From: Nocardia alni
Lineage (GTDB): Bacteria > Actinomycetota > Actinomycetes > Mycobacteriales > Mycobacteriaceae
Length of the DNA: 64,000 nucleotides
Assembly: GCF_019038435.1 (NCBI RefSeq)
Contig: NZ_JAGPOX010000026.1
Span: forward strand, 1 to 64,000
Direction: 5' to 3'
Made by a program: the position numbers and the translations under genes. The notes under the pieces were generated by a model that ran no database searches, was not told the DNA's origin, and worked only from the letters and a program-made list of their open reading frames with translations. Positions 52,055-60,397 of this stretch are shown here, piece by piece. Each line of letters starts with the position of its first letter. Position 1 is the first letter of the stretch.

Positions 52055-53497
52055 ATGCCCGACACACCAGAGTCCGACGATATTTTCACATTGCCCGCGC
52101 TCGAATGTGGCGCCCCCAAATCCGGATTCCCGGAGACCGAGATCCTTCCCCAGGCCGCCTATCAGATCGTGCATGACGAACTGCTGCTCGACGGCGTCTC
52201 CCGGATGAATCTGGCGACCTTCTGCACCACCTGGGTCGAGAATCACGCCCGTCGGCTGATGGACGAATCGATCGATAAGAACATCGTCGACAAGGACGAA
52301 TATCCGCAGACCGCCGAGCTGGAATCGCGCTGCGTGCGAATGCTCGCCGATCTGTGGAACTCCCCCGACCCGACCGCGACGCGCGGCACCTCGACCACCG
52401 GTTCCAGCGAGGCCGCCATGCTCGGCGGGCTGGCCGCGAAATTCCGCTGGCGTAAGCGCGGCGGGCGTGGGCTACCGAATTTCGTCTGCGGCCCGGTACA
52501 GGTGTGCTGGGAGAAATTCGCCCGCTACTTCGACGTCGAGATCCGGCAGATCCCGTTGCGCGGCGACCGGCTGACGATGCACCCGGACGACATCGCCGCG
52601 CACTGCGACGAGAACACCATCATGGTGGTGCCGACCTTCGGCCAGACCTTCACCGGACTGTTCGAGGACGTCGCCGGGATCAGCCGCGCCCTGGACGACC
52701 TGCAGGCCCGCACCGGCCTGGACATTCCGATTCACGTCGACGCCGCCAGCGGCGGATTCCTCGCGCCGTTCACCGCGCCGGATCTGGTCTGGGATTTCCG
52801 GCTGGCGCGGGTCAAGTCGATCAACGCCTCGGGACACAAGACGGGCCTGGCGCCGCTGGGCGTTGGCTGGGCGATCTGGCGCGAGGCGGCGGACCTGCCG
52901 GACGAGCTGATATTCAACGTCGATTATCTCGGCGGCAATATGGCCACGTTCAACCTGAATTTCTCCCGCCCGGGCGGGCAGGTCGTCACCTCCTACTACG
53001 AATTCATCCGGCTGGGCCGGGTCGGATATACCCGGACACAGTCCGCGACGTACTCGGTGGCCCAGCGTCTGGCGGCCGGAATCGAGAAACTCGGGCCGTT
53101 CGAACTCGTCCACGACGGCGAACCGCTGCGCGGCATCGCGGCCGTGTCGTGGCGCCTCGGCGGCGACCAGACCTACAACCTCTACGACCTGTCCGACCGG
53201 TTGCGCACCCGCGGCTGGCTCGTGGCCGCCTATCCGCTCCCGGCCGACCGCCAGGACGAGACGATCATGCGGGTGCTGGTCCGGCACGGATTCAGCTACG
53301 ACATGGCCGATCTGCTGCTGGCGGATATGGGCCGAGCCCTGGCCCAGCTGGACAAACACCCGCCCAGCAGTTCACTGTCCCGCGAGGAATCGGGCGGATT
53401 CACGCACAGCGCGACTCCCCGGGTGTCCACCCCCGAGATACAGCGCCGCCGGGCAGAACGGATGCACACCGGAAAACCGGGCACCCAGGACGGATAG
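52055..53497 (+). CDS. gadB: Glutamate decarboxylase
   Basis: PLP enzyme converting glutamate to GABA with proton consumption. The 480-residue protein has TGSSEAAMLGGLA, the DAASGGF motif and the PLP lysine in INASGHKTGLAPLG; MNLATFCTTW near the N-terminus is typical of bacterial Gad. The ATG at 52055 is chosen because AGGAG ends 6 nt upstream; an ATG at 52049 is too close to it. No GadC antiporter is nearby, so the role may be GABA metabolism rather than acid resistance. Confidence 0.95.
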   Translation: MPDTPESDDIFTLPALECGAPKSGFPETEILPQAAYQIVHDELLLDGVSRMNLATFCTTWVENHARRLMDESIDKNIVDKDEYPQTAELESRCVRMLADLWNSPDPTATRGTSTTGSSEAAMLGGLAAKFRWRKRGGRGLPNFVCGPVQVCWEKFARYFDVEIRQIPLRGDRLTMHPDDIAAHCDENTIMVVPTFGQTFTGLFEDVAGISRALDDLQARTGLDIPIHVDAASGGFLAPFTAPDLVWDFRLARVKSINASGHKTGLAPLGVGWAIWREAADLPDELIFNVDYLGGNMATFNLNFSRPGGQVVTSYYEFIRLGRVGYTRTQSATYSVAQRLAAGIEKLGPFELVHDGEPLRGIAAVSWRLGGDQTYNLYDLSDRLRTRGWLVAAYPLPADRQDETIMRVLVRHGFSYDMADLLLADMGRALAQLDKHPPSSSLSREESGGFTHSATPRVSTPEIQRRRAERMHTGKPGTQDG

Positions 53498-53503
53498 CGA
53501 GAG

Positions 53504-53557
53504 GCTTTCGGCGGGATCCATGGGCGCGCAGGGTCACCGTGGATCCCCGCCGAAAGC
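53504..53557. terminator. Hairpin after the glutamate decarboxylase gene
   Basis: GCTTTCGGCGGGATCCA pairs with TGGATCC-CCGCCGAAAGC with a single bulged base (17 bp). It lies between converging genes. Confidence 0.65.
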
Positions 53558-53569
53558 GCGCCGGGAAGA

Positions 53570-54283
53570 TCAGGCCGCGCGGGTGACCGGGACGAGGGGC
53601 TCCCAGCGGTAGACCTCGGGCGCCGCGCTGTGGAACAGCGCCAGGTCGACGGCGTCCAGCATGGCCTGGCGCGGCCCGGGACGGTCGAGTTGCACGGCCG
53701 AGATCGCCAGGCGCAGAACGCCGCCGCGCCGGGCCGTGCGCGCGGCGCTCATCACCAGTGCGTGACACCACCACGGCTCGGCGCGGAAGCCGTCGCCGAT
53801 GCCGTGCACCCAGGCCCGCTGCGCCGTGTCGCGCTCCAGATCGTGGATCGTGGTCAGGCTCAGCGCCAGCCGGAAGCCGACCTCCGGCAGCGCGGCGATC
53901 GCGCCCTCGGAGGCGTTCCAGCGCGGCGCGGCGAACAGCCGGGTACGCAGGCCCACCTGCTCCATCACCCGGTCCGCGGCCATCAGCCGCAGGCGTGCCT
54001 CATGCCGGGGCAGCGCGGCGAATTCGGCCCGGCGGCGCTTGGTCGCGGCCTGGTCGTAGCCGTGCAGCACGATCGCGTCGCCCGCCTCGCGGCGCGCGCG
54101 CAGCCAGTTCTGGGTGGGCGCGTCGTCGACGAGCCGGTAATGGCCCTTGAGCCGCGGGGCCACCAGCAGCGACAGCGGGACAGAGCGCTTGTCCATCTCG
54201 GCGGCGAAGACCTCCGCACGCTCCCGTGTGGTATCCCGGATACCCGAGATCGAGACGATCAATTGCCGCGAGCTTCCTAGCAT
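53570..54283 (-). CDS. DUF2334 (polysaccharide-deacetylase-like) protein
   Basis: The 237-residue DUF2334 protein, a NodB-like (beta/alpha) barrel relative of polysaccharide deacetylases, has VSISGIRD near the start, the HGYDQ motif and FAAPRWNAS. The usual deacetylase metal Asp-Asp/His-x3-His set is not obvious, so activity is uncertain. No signal peptide. GGGGAG precedes the ATG. Confidence 0.85.
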   Translation of the reverse strand: MLGSSRQLIVSISGIRDTTRERAEVFAAEMDKRSVPLSLLVAPRLKGHYRLVDDAPTQNWLRARREAGDAIVLHGYDQAATKRRRAEFAALPRHEARLRLMAADRVMEQVGLRTRLFAAPRWNASEGAIAALPEVGFRLALSLTTIHDLERDTAQRAWVHGIGDGFRAEPWWCHALVMSAARTARRGGVLRLAISAVQLDRPGPRQAMLDAVDLALFHSAAPEVYRWEPLVPVTRAA

Positions 54284-54426
54284 GACCCGACTCCCCTGTC
54301 ACTACTGCCGATGATCTCCACGGTGGCCGACGCAGATGTCTGCCCCGTGCAGCGCGAGTGACGTGCCGACGAATTCGCGCTACCGAAACGGCAGCGGCTC
54401 CGCTACTCCGAAACGGTCGCGCATCA

Positions 54427-54432
54427 TAGGAT
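54427..54432 (+). promoter_or_regulatory. -10 element (TAGGAT) for secreted protein 1
   Basis: TAGGAT, 7 nt, GTG at 54440; no Shine-Dalgarno. Confidence 0.45.
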
Positions 54433-54439
54433 CGACCGG

Positions 54440-54742
54440 GTGAAAACAGTACTGCTGACGGCGCTCGCCGTCCCACTGATAACCGCCATACCCGTTGTCG
54501 CCCACGCCGATCCGGGCGGGCCGCCCGCTATCTTCACCCCGAAGCAGGAGTGTGACACCGAACGTGGCGCATATAACGCCATTCGCAAGCAGCTGCCGCC
54601 GGGCGCCACGCCGGAACAGATAGTCGACGCCCAGGTGAAACTGCTGACCGACGAGGGCGCCTACAACGGGCTCCGACCGGGGACGGCGGCCAACGACCGT
54701 ACGGCGTTCTTGGAACGCGTGCACCGGTGTCACATCGCATAG
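54440..54742 (+). CDS. Small secreted two-cysteine protein, copy 1
   Basis: The 100-residue protein has a signal peptide (MKTVLLTALAVPLITAIPVV, cleavage after AHA) and a helical mature part with one Cys near its start (QECDTERGAYN) and one at the end (HRCHIA), likely disulfide-bonded. It shares the pattern Cys-...-LPPGATPEQIVDAQ-...-FLERVHRC with the gene at 54936. DUF732-like in size and layout; function unknown. Leaderless start. Confidence 0.7.
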   Translation: MKTVLLTALAVPLITAIPVVAHADPGGPPAIFTPKQECDTERGAYNAIRKQLPPGATPEQIVDAQVKLLTDEGAYNGLRPGTAANDRTAFLERVHRCHIA

Positions 54743-54767
54743 CGCCTCGACGGACGCCGACGATGAC

Positions 54768-54839
54768 CTACCAGCCGAGTACCACGATCAACAACGGCAG
54801 ATATTGATCGATCACATGAACAACTGCCACATCCAGTAA
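54768..54839 (+). pseudogene. Relic 3' end of a third small secreted paralogue
   Basis: The reading frame ends PAEYHDQQRQILIDHMNNCHIQ at a TAA (54837-54839). DQQRQILIDHMNNCHIQ aligns with the C-terminus of copy 2 (GQQHQQLLELIHACGIK) and with HRCHIA of copy 1. No start or signal peptide precedes it, and it lies in a different frame from copy 1. Best read as a decayed tandem duplicate. Confidence 0.55.
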
Positions 54840-54922
54840 ACAACTGAGTAAATTATCTCGGGGGGTGACGGTGTACGTGTTTCATTCATTACATTCGCTT
54901 CACACGCACACCGTTACCGCGA

Positions 54923-54928
54923 TACATT
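54923..54928 (+). promoter_or_regulatory. -10 element (TACATT) for secreted protein 2
   Basis: TACATT, 7 nt, GTG at 54936, which therefore is preferred over the TTG at 54927 that overlaps the hexamer. Confidence 0.45.
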
Positions 54929-54935
54929 GCGGCGC

Positions 54936-55238
54936 GTGAAAGCAGCAGCCCTCACTGTCCTGACGGCAGGTATCGTTTTGTTCGCCCCCGCCTTCGCGCA
55001 GGCCCAGGCGCCCTCGTCGCCCATCCCGAATATCAACCCCACCCCCGATCAGATGTGTGACAACACCCAGCAGATCGTGAACACGGTGCGCGCCAAGCAG
55101 CCGAACGCGACTCCGGATCAGATCGCCACCACCTACGACCAGATGATGGGCCAGCGCCTGCCGGTCATCTACGGCGCCTTCCAGGGCCAGCAGCACCAGC
55201 AGCTGCTCGAGCTCATCCACGCCTGCGGCATCAAGTAA
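54936..55238 (+). CDS. Small secreted two-cysteine protein, copy 2
   Basis: The 100-residue protein has a signal peptide (KAAALTVLTAGIVLFAPAFA, then QAQ) and Cys residues in DQMCDNTQQ and HACGIK. It is a diverged paralogue of copy 1 sharing KQPNATPDQI and the terminal helix-Cys. The pair and the relic between them form a tandem family. Function unknown; secretion and one disulfide are the only safe predictions. Confidence 0.72.
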   Translation: MKAAALTVLTAGIVLFAPAFAQAQAPSSPIPNINPTPDQMCDNTQQIVNTVRAKQPNATPDQIATTYDQMMGQRLPVIYGAFQGQQHQQLLELIHACGIK

Positions 55239-55293
55239 TCCCACGCCCGCGGCCCGCCGCTCTCCACTCTGGCGGCGTATCCATCTCAGATGT

Positions 55294-55335
55294 GCTGATC
55301 TCGTCGTTCCGGTAAGCAGGAACGACGAGATCAGC
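55294..55335. terminator. 17-bp perfect hairpin between secreted protein 2 and ptrB
   Basis: GCTGATCTCGTCGTTCC pairs perfectly with GGAACGACGAGATCAGC around an 8-nt loop, between converging genes. CGTCGTTCC resembles the stem of the hairpin at 2474-2513. Confidence 0.7.
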
Positions 55336-55347
55336 GGAATGCTCGCG

Positions 55348-57561
55348 TCAGCGGCCCCCGAGCCCGAGTGTGTCCAGCACCCAGGCGTATTCGAACGCGA
55401 CTTCCTTCCATTTCTCGTAGCGCCCGCTCACGCCGCCGTGGCCGGCGCTCATCTCGGTCTTCAACAGCAGCTGGGCGTGACCGGTCTTGGTGGCGCGCAG
55501 CTTGGCGACCCATTTGGCCGGTTCGACGTACAGCACGCGGGTGTCGTTGATGCTGGTGATCGCCAGGATCGCGGGATAGTCTGCGGCGCGGACGTTCTCG
55601 TACGGCGAGTACGACTTCATGTACTCGTACACCGCGGGATCCTCCAGCGGATTGCCCCACTCGTCCCATTCGATCACCGTCAGCGGCAACGACGGGTCCA
55701 GGATCGAGGTCAGCGGATCCACGAACGGCACATTGGCCAGGATCCCGGCGAACAGCTCCGGCGCGAGGTTGGCGACCGCACCCACCAGCAGCCCGCCCGC
55801 GCTGCCGCCGTCGGCGATCATCCGATCCGGCGCCGTCACTCCGGTATCAATGAGATGCCTTGCGCAGGAGACGAAGTCGGTGAAGGTGTTCTTCTTGGTC
55901 AGCGTCTTGCCGTGCTCGTACCACAGCCGCCCCATCTCGCCGCCGCCGCGCACGTGCGCGACCGCGAACACCATGCCGCGATCCAGCAGTGACAGCCGGG
56001 CGACCGAGAAGCTCGGGTCGATGCTGGCCTCGTAGGACCCATATCCGTAGAGCAGCAACGATTTCGGCTCGTCGATGATCGCGCCCCTACGCCACACCAG
56101 CGAGATCGGGATCCGGGTGCCGTCCGCCGCAACAGCCCAATCACGGTGCTGCTCATAGTCGTTCGGGTTGTAGCCGCCGAGCACCGCCTGCTCCTTGCGC
56201 AGCAGCAGCTCACCGGTGGCGGGCACGTAGTCGAACACCTGCATGGGCGTGATGAACGAGGTGAGCCCGAGCCGCAGCGTCGGCTGCGCCCACTCCGGAT
56301 TGCCGCCGACACCGGCGGTGAACAACTCGAGCCCGAATTCCAGTTCCTTCAGCTCGCCGTACCCGTCGACGGTCAACGGCCACACCGCGACTCGCGGCAG
56401 CGCCGCGCGCCGATACGACAGCACCAGATGGTCGGCGAAGCAGTCGATGTCCTCGAGCCGCACGTCGTCGCGATGCTCGATCAGCGTCGTCATCGCGGCC
56501 GGGTCGTCCACGGGCGCCTCGGCGAGCACGAAATTCTCGGCCTTGACCGTCGTGCCGCGCGGTCCGGGCACGGTGTCGTTGTGCAGGATCAGGAATCGGT
56601 CCTGCCCGCCGATGATCGCGTGTTCGGCCGAGTACTCCACGCCCTCGCGGCGCGGCAGCAGCACCCGGAACTCGCCCTCGGGATCGTCGGACTCGAGGAC
56701 CCAGCCCTCGGAGGTGATCTTCGAACCCACCCAGATCATCAGGTACCGCTCCGAGCGGGTGGCGCCGATGCTCACCCAGTAGCGCTCATCGGGTTCGTGG
56801 AAGACCTGCACGTCCTCGTCGTTCGGCGTGCCCAGCCGGTGCCGCCACACGGTGTCGGGACGCCAGGACTCGTCGACGGTCTGATAGAAGATATGGGTGC
56901 CGTCCAGCGACCAGGTGGCGCCCGGCGCGGTGCCCGGAATCTCGTCGGCCAGATCCTCGTCGGTCCGCAGATCCTTGAAGCGCAGCACGTACCGCTCGTC
57001 GCCGGCGTTGTCCACCGAATACGCCAGCATCGTGCCGTCGTGGCTGATGGAGAACGCGCCCAGGGCGAAGAAGTCGTGGCCTTGCGCCAGCAGGTTGCTG
57101 TCCAGGAGTATCTGCTCGCCCGGGATGGCGTCGAGGGCCCCGGACTGGACGACGTCGAGTTGCGGCGGCGTCCAGTCGTCCGGGTTGTCGATCCGGCGGC
57201 GGCAGTGCACGCCGTACTGCTTACCCTCGTAGCTGCGTGAGTAGTACCAGTACTCGCCCATGCGGGTGGGCACCGACAGATCTGTCTCCTGGGTGCGGGA
57301 CTTGATCTCGTCGAAGATCTTGTCCCGCAGCGGCTGCAGGTGCGCGGTCTGCGCCTCGGTGTAGGCGTTCTCCGCCTCCAGGTAGGCGACCACTTCGGGG
57401 TCGTCCTTCTCGCGCAGCCATTCGTAATCGTCGACGAAGGTGTCGCCGTGGTGCGCACGCCGAACCGGCGCGCGCTTCGCGATGGGCGGCGTCACCGCGG
57501 ACATCGCGGTGGATGCCGCCGTGTCACCTGCGTTCGAACCGATACCTCTGTCGAGAGCCAT
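55348..57561 (-). CDS. ptrB: Prolyl oligopeptidase family serine peptidase (protease II)
   Basis: The 737-residue S9A peptidase has an N-terminal beta-propeller and a C-terminal alpha/beta-hydrolase domain with the Ser in GGSAGGLLVG, RGGGEMGRLWY and the His in SAGHGGVSGR. Cytosolic oligopeptidase cutting after Arg/Lys. In M. tuberculosis H37Rv the homologue is split in two genes (ptrBa/ptrBb); here it is intact. The ATG at 57561 follows GGTGGAG. Confidence 0.95.
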   Translation of the reverse strand: MALDRGIGSNAGDTAASTAMSAVTPPIAKRAPVRRAHHGDTFVDDYEWLREKDDPEVVAYLEAENAYTEAQTAHLQPLRDKIFDEIKSRTQETDLSVPTRMGEYWYYSRSYEGKQYGVHCRRRIDNPDDWTPPQLDVVQSGALDAIPGEQILLDSNLLAQGHDFFALGAFSISHDGTMLAYSVDNAGDERYVLRFKDLRTDEDLADEIPGTAPGATWSLDGTHIFYQTVDESWRPDTVWRHRLGTPNDEDVQVFHEPDERYWVSIGATRSERYLMIWVGSKITSEGWVLESDDPEGEFRVLLPRREGVEYSAEHAIIGGQDRFLILHNDTVPGPRGTTVKAENFVLAEAPVDDPAAMTTLIEHRDDVRLEDIDCFADHLVLSYRRAALPRVAVWPLTVDGYGELKELEFGLELFTAGVGGNPEWAQPTLRLGLTSFITPMQVFDYVPATGELLLRKEQAVLGGYNPNDYEQHRDWAVAADGTRIPISLVWRRGAIIDEPKSLLLYGYGSYEASIDPSFSVARLSLLDRGMVFAVAHVRGGGEMGRLWYEHGKTLTKKNTFTDFVSCARHLIDTGVTAPDRMIADGGSAGGLLVGAVANLAPELFAGILANVPFVDPLTSILDPSLPLTVIEWDEWGNPLEDPAVYEYMKSYSPYENVRAADYPAILAITSINDTRVLYVEPAKWVAKLRATKTGHAQLLLKTEMSAGHGGVSGRYEKWKEVAFEYAWVLDTLGLGGR

Positions 57562-57633
57562 AGGCTCCACCGTAGTAGGCGCGGCCGGGGACACGCCGAT
57601 GGCTCCCGGCTCGGCGACCCGCCCTCTCGCGGC

Positions 57634-57813
57634 CTAGGTACGGCCGGTTGTGGGTGGGACGGGACGCCGGGCGTCCATCAGGAAGTACAGGGCCGCCTTG
57701 CGGCGCTGACATTGATCCGGTGGACAGGTGCGGTGGATGTGCAGGATGTTGTGTGCCTGCTCGACGGTGAGGTGTACGGGCACTACCGCGCAACTGTCGA
57801 AGACGGGTGCCAT
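57634..57813 (-). CDS. 59-residue protein of unknown function
   Basis: An ORF starting MAPVFDSCAVVPVHLTVEQA, with a His/Cys-rich centre (HNILHIHRTCPPDQCQRRKA) and a basic tail. The CP-x3-C motif after two His residues could bind metal. AAGGATGGAG lies just upstream of the ATG. It is on the same strand as ptrB, 72 nt ahead of it. I recall similar short CPP-x-C proteins in Nocardia and Rhodococcus, without an assigned role. Confidence 0.6.
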   Translation of the reverse strand: MAPVFDSCAVVPVHLTVEQAHNILHIHRTCPPDQCQRRKAALYFLMDARRPVPPTTGRT

Positions 57814-58157
57814 GAGTGCTCCATCCTTTGTCGTGCGTCGCGGTGGTGCGGCATATGACCGCCACTAGTCTTCGGTGTTTCCGTTGCGGTTACCGGATAA
57901 ACCATGAGAAATTTGCGATTCTCCGGGATAATGCCGCCGGATGCACTACGGTGTCGAACCCTTGTCATTCGAATGATGAGCGACCGACCGGTTCGCTGAA
58001 TGTTGTCCACGATCAGCGAACAGCGCCCCCTCCGGCCCCGCGGACCCGCTACTGTCGTAGATCTACGCCCCACCCGATCAGGCCACGCGAAAGCGATTAC
58101 CGCCGATCGGTTTTCGGATCGGCAATTTCCCCTAGAGATCACATAGGAGTACCCGAA
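57814..58157. other. Gene-poor stretch upstream of the DUF397 gene
   Basis: 344 nt without a supportable gene and lower in GC than its surroundings. It contains a 12-bp palindrome CGTAGATCTACG (58056-58067). An open plus-strand frame crosses it but has no family features. It probably carries the divergent promoters of the 59-residue protein and the DUF397 gene. Confidence 0.5.
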
Positions 58158-58370
58158 GTGGAACAGAAGAACCGTGAGATCAACCCCGATGCCGTCTGGC
58201 ACCGCAGCGGCGACACCAGCGGTGTCGAGGTGGCCTTCCTGTCCAGCGGCAATATCGGCCTGCGCAACGGCGGCAACCCCGAGGGCCCGGTGCTGATCTT
58301 CACCCCGGGCGAATGGAATGCCTTCGTCCTGGGCGCCAAGGACGGCGAGTTCAACCGTCCGACGGTCTAG
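58158..58370 (+). CDS. DUF397 domain protein
   Basis: A 70-residue DUF397 protein with the family's W-x-x-S-x-x-S-like start (VWHRSGDTSGVEVAFL) and GPVLIFTPGEWNAFVLGAKD end. DUF397 genes usually sit beside an XRE-type helix-turn-helix regulator that they modulate; none is present here, so it is an orphan. AGGAG lies upstream of the GTG at 58158. Confidence 0.85.
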   Translation: MEQKNREINPDAVWHRSGDTSGVEVAFLSSGNIGLRNGGNPEGPVLIFTPGEWNAFVLGAKDGEFNRPTV

Positions 58371-58420
58371 CGCATCCAGCCCGGCGGCTCACGCTCGCCT
58401 GGCAGCGGGCGGGCGGTGAC

Positions 58421-58855
58421 CTACTCCGGCACGGCCCGCCGCAACGCCCCGCGGATGGACGCGGCCAGGTAGTCCAGATCGGCGCGCGGCGGTGTTCGCG
58501 GCCGGGCGCGCAGCCCGAAACCGTCACCCGGGGTGCGGGGAATGACGTGCAGGTGCACGTGGAACACCTCTTGCCCGGCCGTAACCCCGTCGGCGAGAAA
58601 GAAATTCACGCCGTCGCAGTTCACCTCGCTGGCCCGCAGCGCCGCCGCCACCTGCTGCCCGACGCGGAACAGCTTGCCGCCGAGTTCGGGATCCAGTTCG
58701 GACAGGCTGCGCACGGGCGACTTCGGGATCACCAGCACGTGGCCGGACGTCACCGGGCGAATGTCCATGAACGCCAGCACATCCGCGTCCTCGTACACCT
58801 TGGACGCCGCCGCCCGCCCGGCCACGATATCGGCGAAGATCGTGTAAGGGTCCAT
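58421..58855 (-). CDS. HIT family nucleotide-binding hydrolase
   Basis: The 144-residue protein carries the histidine triad HVHLHV and the upstream FADIVAGRAAAS and LVIPKSPVRSL regions. HIT enzymes hydrolyse AMP-lysine-type or dinucleoside polyphosphate substrates. A TAGCCT hexamer 6 nt before the ATG suggests a leaderless message. Lies just after purB. Confidence 0.92.
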   Translation of the reverse strand: MDPYTIFADIVAGRAAASKVYEDADVLAFMDIRPVTSGHVLVIPKSPVRSLSELDPELGGKLFRVGQQVAAALRASEVNCDGVNFFLADGVTAGQEVFHVHLHVIPRTPGDGFGLRARPRTPPRADLDYLAASIRGALRRAVPE

Positions 58856-58861
58856 CCGGCA

Positions 58862-58867
58862 AGGCTA
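58862..58867 (-). promoter_or_regulatory. -10 element (TAGCCT) for the leaderless HIT gene
   Basis: TAGCCT, 6 nt, ATG at 58855 on the minus strand; no Shine-Dalgarno. Confidence 0.4.
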
Positions 58868-58897
58868 GTACCGAGGGCCTTACGGAATCGGCGGGCC

Positions 58898-60319
58898 TTA
58901 CAGAATCGGCGCGGGCGTGTACTTCGCGGCCTCCGGATTCGCGTCCACCAGCGTCTGCACCTGCGCGACGACCCGGTCGACCTGATCCTCGGCGGCGCCG
59001 ATGAATGCCGAGCGGTCGGCCAGCGCGGCGTCCAGGGCCGCCCGGTCCAGCGGCATGCGATCGTCGGCGGCCAGCCGGTCCAGCAGGTCGGGCTCGCGGC
59101 CCTGCTCACGCATGGCCAGCGCGACCGCGACCGCGTGCTCCTTGATGACCTCGTGCGCGCTCTCCCGGCCGACCCCGGCCCGTACCGCGGCCATCAGGAT
59201 GCGGGTGGTGGCCAGGAACGGCAGGTAGCGGGTGAGCTCGCGCTCGATCACCGCCGGGTAGGCCCCGAATTCGGCGAGCACGGTCAGGAAGGTCTCCATC
59301 ATGCCGTCGACGGCGAAGAAGGCGTCCGGCAGCGCGACCCGGCGCACCACCGAACAGAACACGTCGCCCTCGTTCCATTGCGCCCCAGCCAGTTCCGCGG
59401 CCATGGACGCGTAACCGCGCAGCACCACCTGCAGGCCGTTGACTCGCTCGCAGGACCGCGTATTCATCTTGTGCGGCATCGCCGAGGAGCCGACCTGGCC
59501 CGGCGCGAAGCCCTCGGTGACCAGTTCGTTCCCGGCCATCAGGCGCACGGTGTGCGCGAAAGACGAAGGGCCCGCGCCGATCTGGACCAGCGCCGAGAGC
59601 ACGTCGTGATCCAGCGAGCGCGGATACACCTGCCCCACACTGGTCAGCACGGTGCCGAAACCCAGGTGACCGGACACCTTCCGCTCGAGCTGCGCCAGCT
59701 TCCCGGCGTCACCGTCCAGCAGATCCAACATGTCCTGGGCGGTGCCCATCGGGCCCTTGATGCCGCGCAACGGATATCGATCCCGCAGCTCCGCTACTCG
59801 AGTCAACGCGATCAGCACTTCGTCTGCCGCAGAGGCGAATCGCTTGCCCAGCGTGGTCGCCTGCGCGGCGACGTTGTGCGAACGACCGGCCATCACCAGC
59901 GACCGGTACTCCGCGGCGCGCTCGGCCAGCCGCGCGGCCACCGCGATACCGTGCGCGTAGACATGCTCCAGCGACAGGCGGATCTGCAACTGCTCCACGT
60001 TCTCGGTGAGATCGCGGCTGGTCATGCCCTTGTGGATCTGTTCGTGACCGGCGAGGGCGTTGAACTCCTCGATGCGCGCCTTCACATCGTGGCGAGTCAC
60101 CCGCTCGCGCTCGGCGATCGAGGCCAGGTCGACCTGGTCGAGCACCCGCTCGTAGTCGGCGACCGCGCCCTCGGGGACGTCGATCCCCAGCTCCGACTGG
60201 GCCCGCAGCACCTCGAGCCACAGCCGCCGCTCGAGCACGATCTTGTGTTCGGGCGACCACAGCCGCACCAGTTCGGGGCTGGCATACCGGGTGGCGAGGA
60301 CGTTCGGAACAAGGCTCAC
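58898..60319 (-). CDS. purB: Adenylosuccinate lyase PurB
   Basis: Cleaves SAICAR and adenylosuccinate with release of fumarate. The 473-residue protein has the signature GSSAMPHKMNTRSCERV, TSRDLTENVE and AGRSHNVAAQATTLGKR, the catalytic His regions. Start GTG at 60319 (MSLVPNVLATRYAS) with TAGACT 8 nt upstream. In M. tuberculosis purC lies nearby; it is absent from this window. Confidence 0.96.
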   Translation of the reverse strand: MSLVPNVLATRYASPELVRLWSPEHKIVLERRLWLEVLRAQSELGIDVPEGAVADYERVLDQVDLASIAERERVTRHDVKARIEEFNALAGHEQIHKGMTSRDLTENVEQLQIRLSLEHVYAHGIAVAARLAERAAEYRSLVMAGRSHNVAAQATTLGKRFASAADEVLIALTRVAELRDRYPLRGIKGPMGTAQDMLDLLDGDAGKLAQLERKVSGHLGFGTVLTSVGQVYPRSLDHDVLSALVQIGAGPSSFAHTVRLMAGNELVTEGFAPGQVGSSAMPHKMNTRSCERVNGLQVVLRGYASMAAELAGAQWNEGDVFCSVVRRVALPDAFFAVDGMMETFLTVLAEFGAYPAVIERELTRYLPFLATTRILMAAVRAGVGRESAHEVIKEHAVAVALAMREQGREPDLLDRLAADDRMPLDRAALDAALADRSAFIGAAEDQVDRVVAQVQTLVDANPEAAKYTPAPIL

Positions 60320-60327
60320 GACAGAGC

Positions 60328-60333
60328 AGTCTA
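60328..60333 (-). promoter_or_regulatory. -10 element (TAGACT) for purB
   Basis: TAGACT, 8 nt, GTG at 60319 on the minus strand. Confidence 0.4.
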
Positions 60334-60397
60334 ATGACCGGCACCTGCGGGTTTTCCATGCAGGGGGACGGTGGGCGAACTCGGCGGGCCGGCGAAC

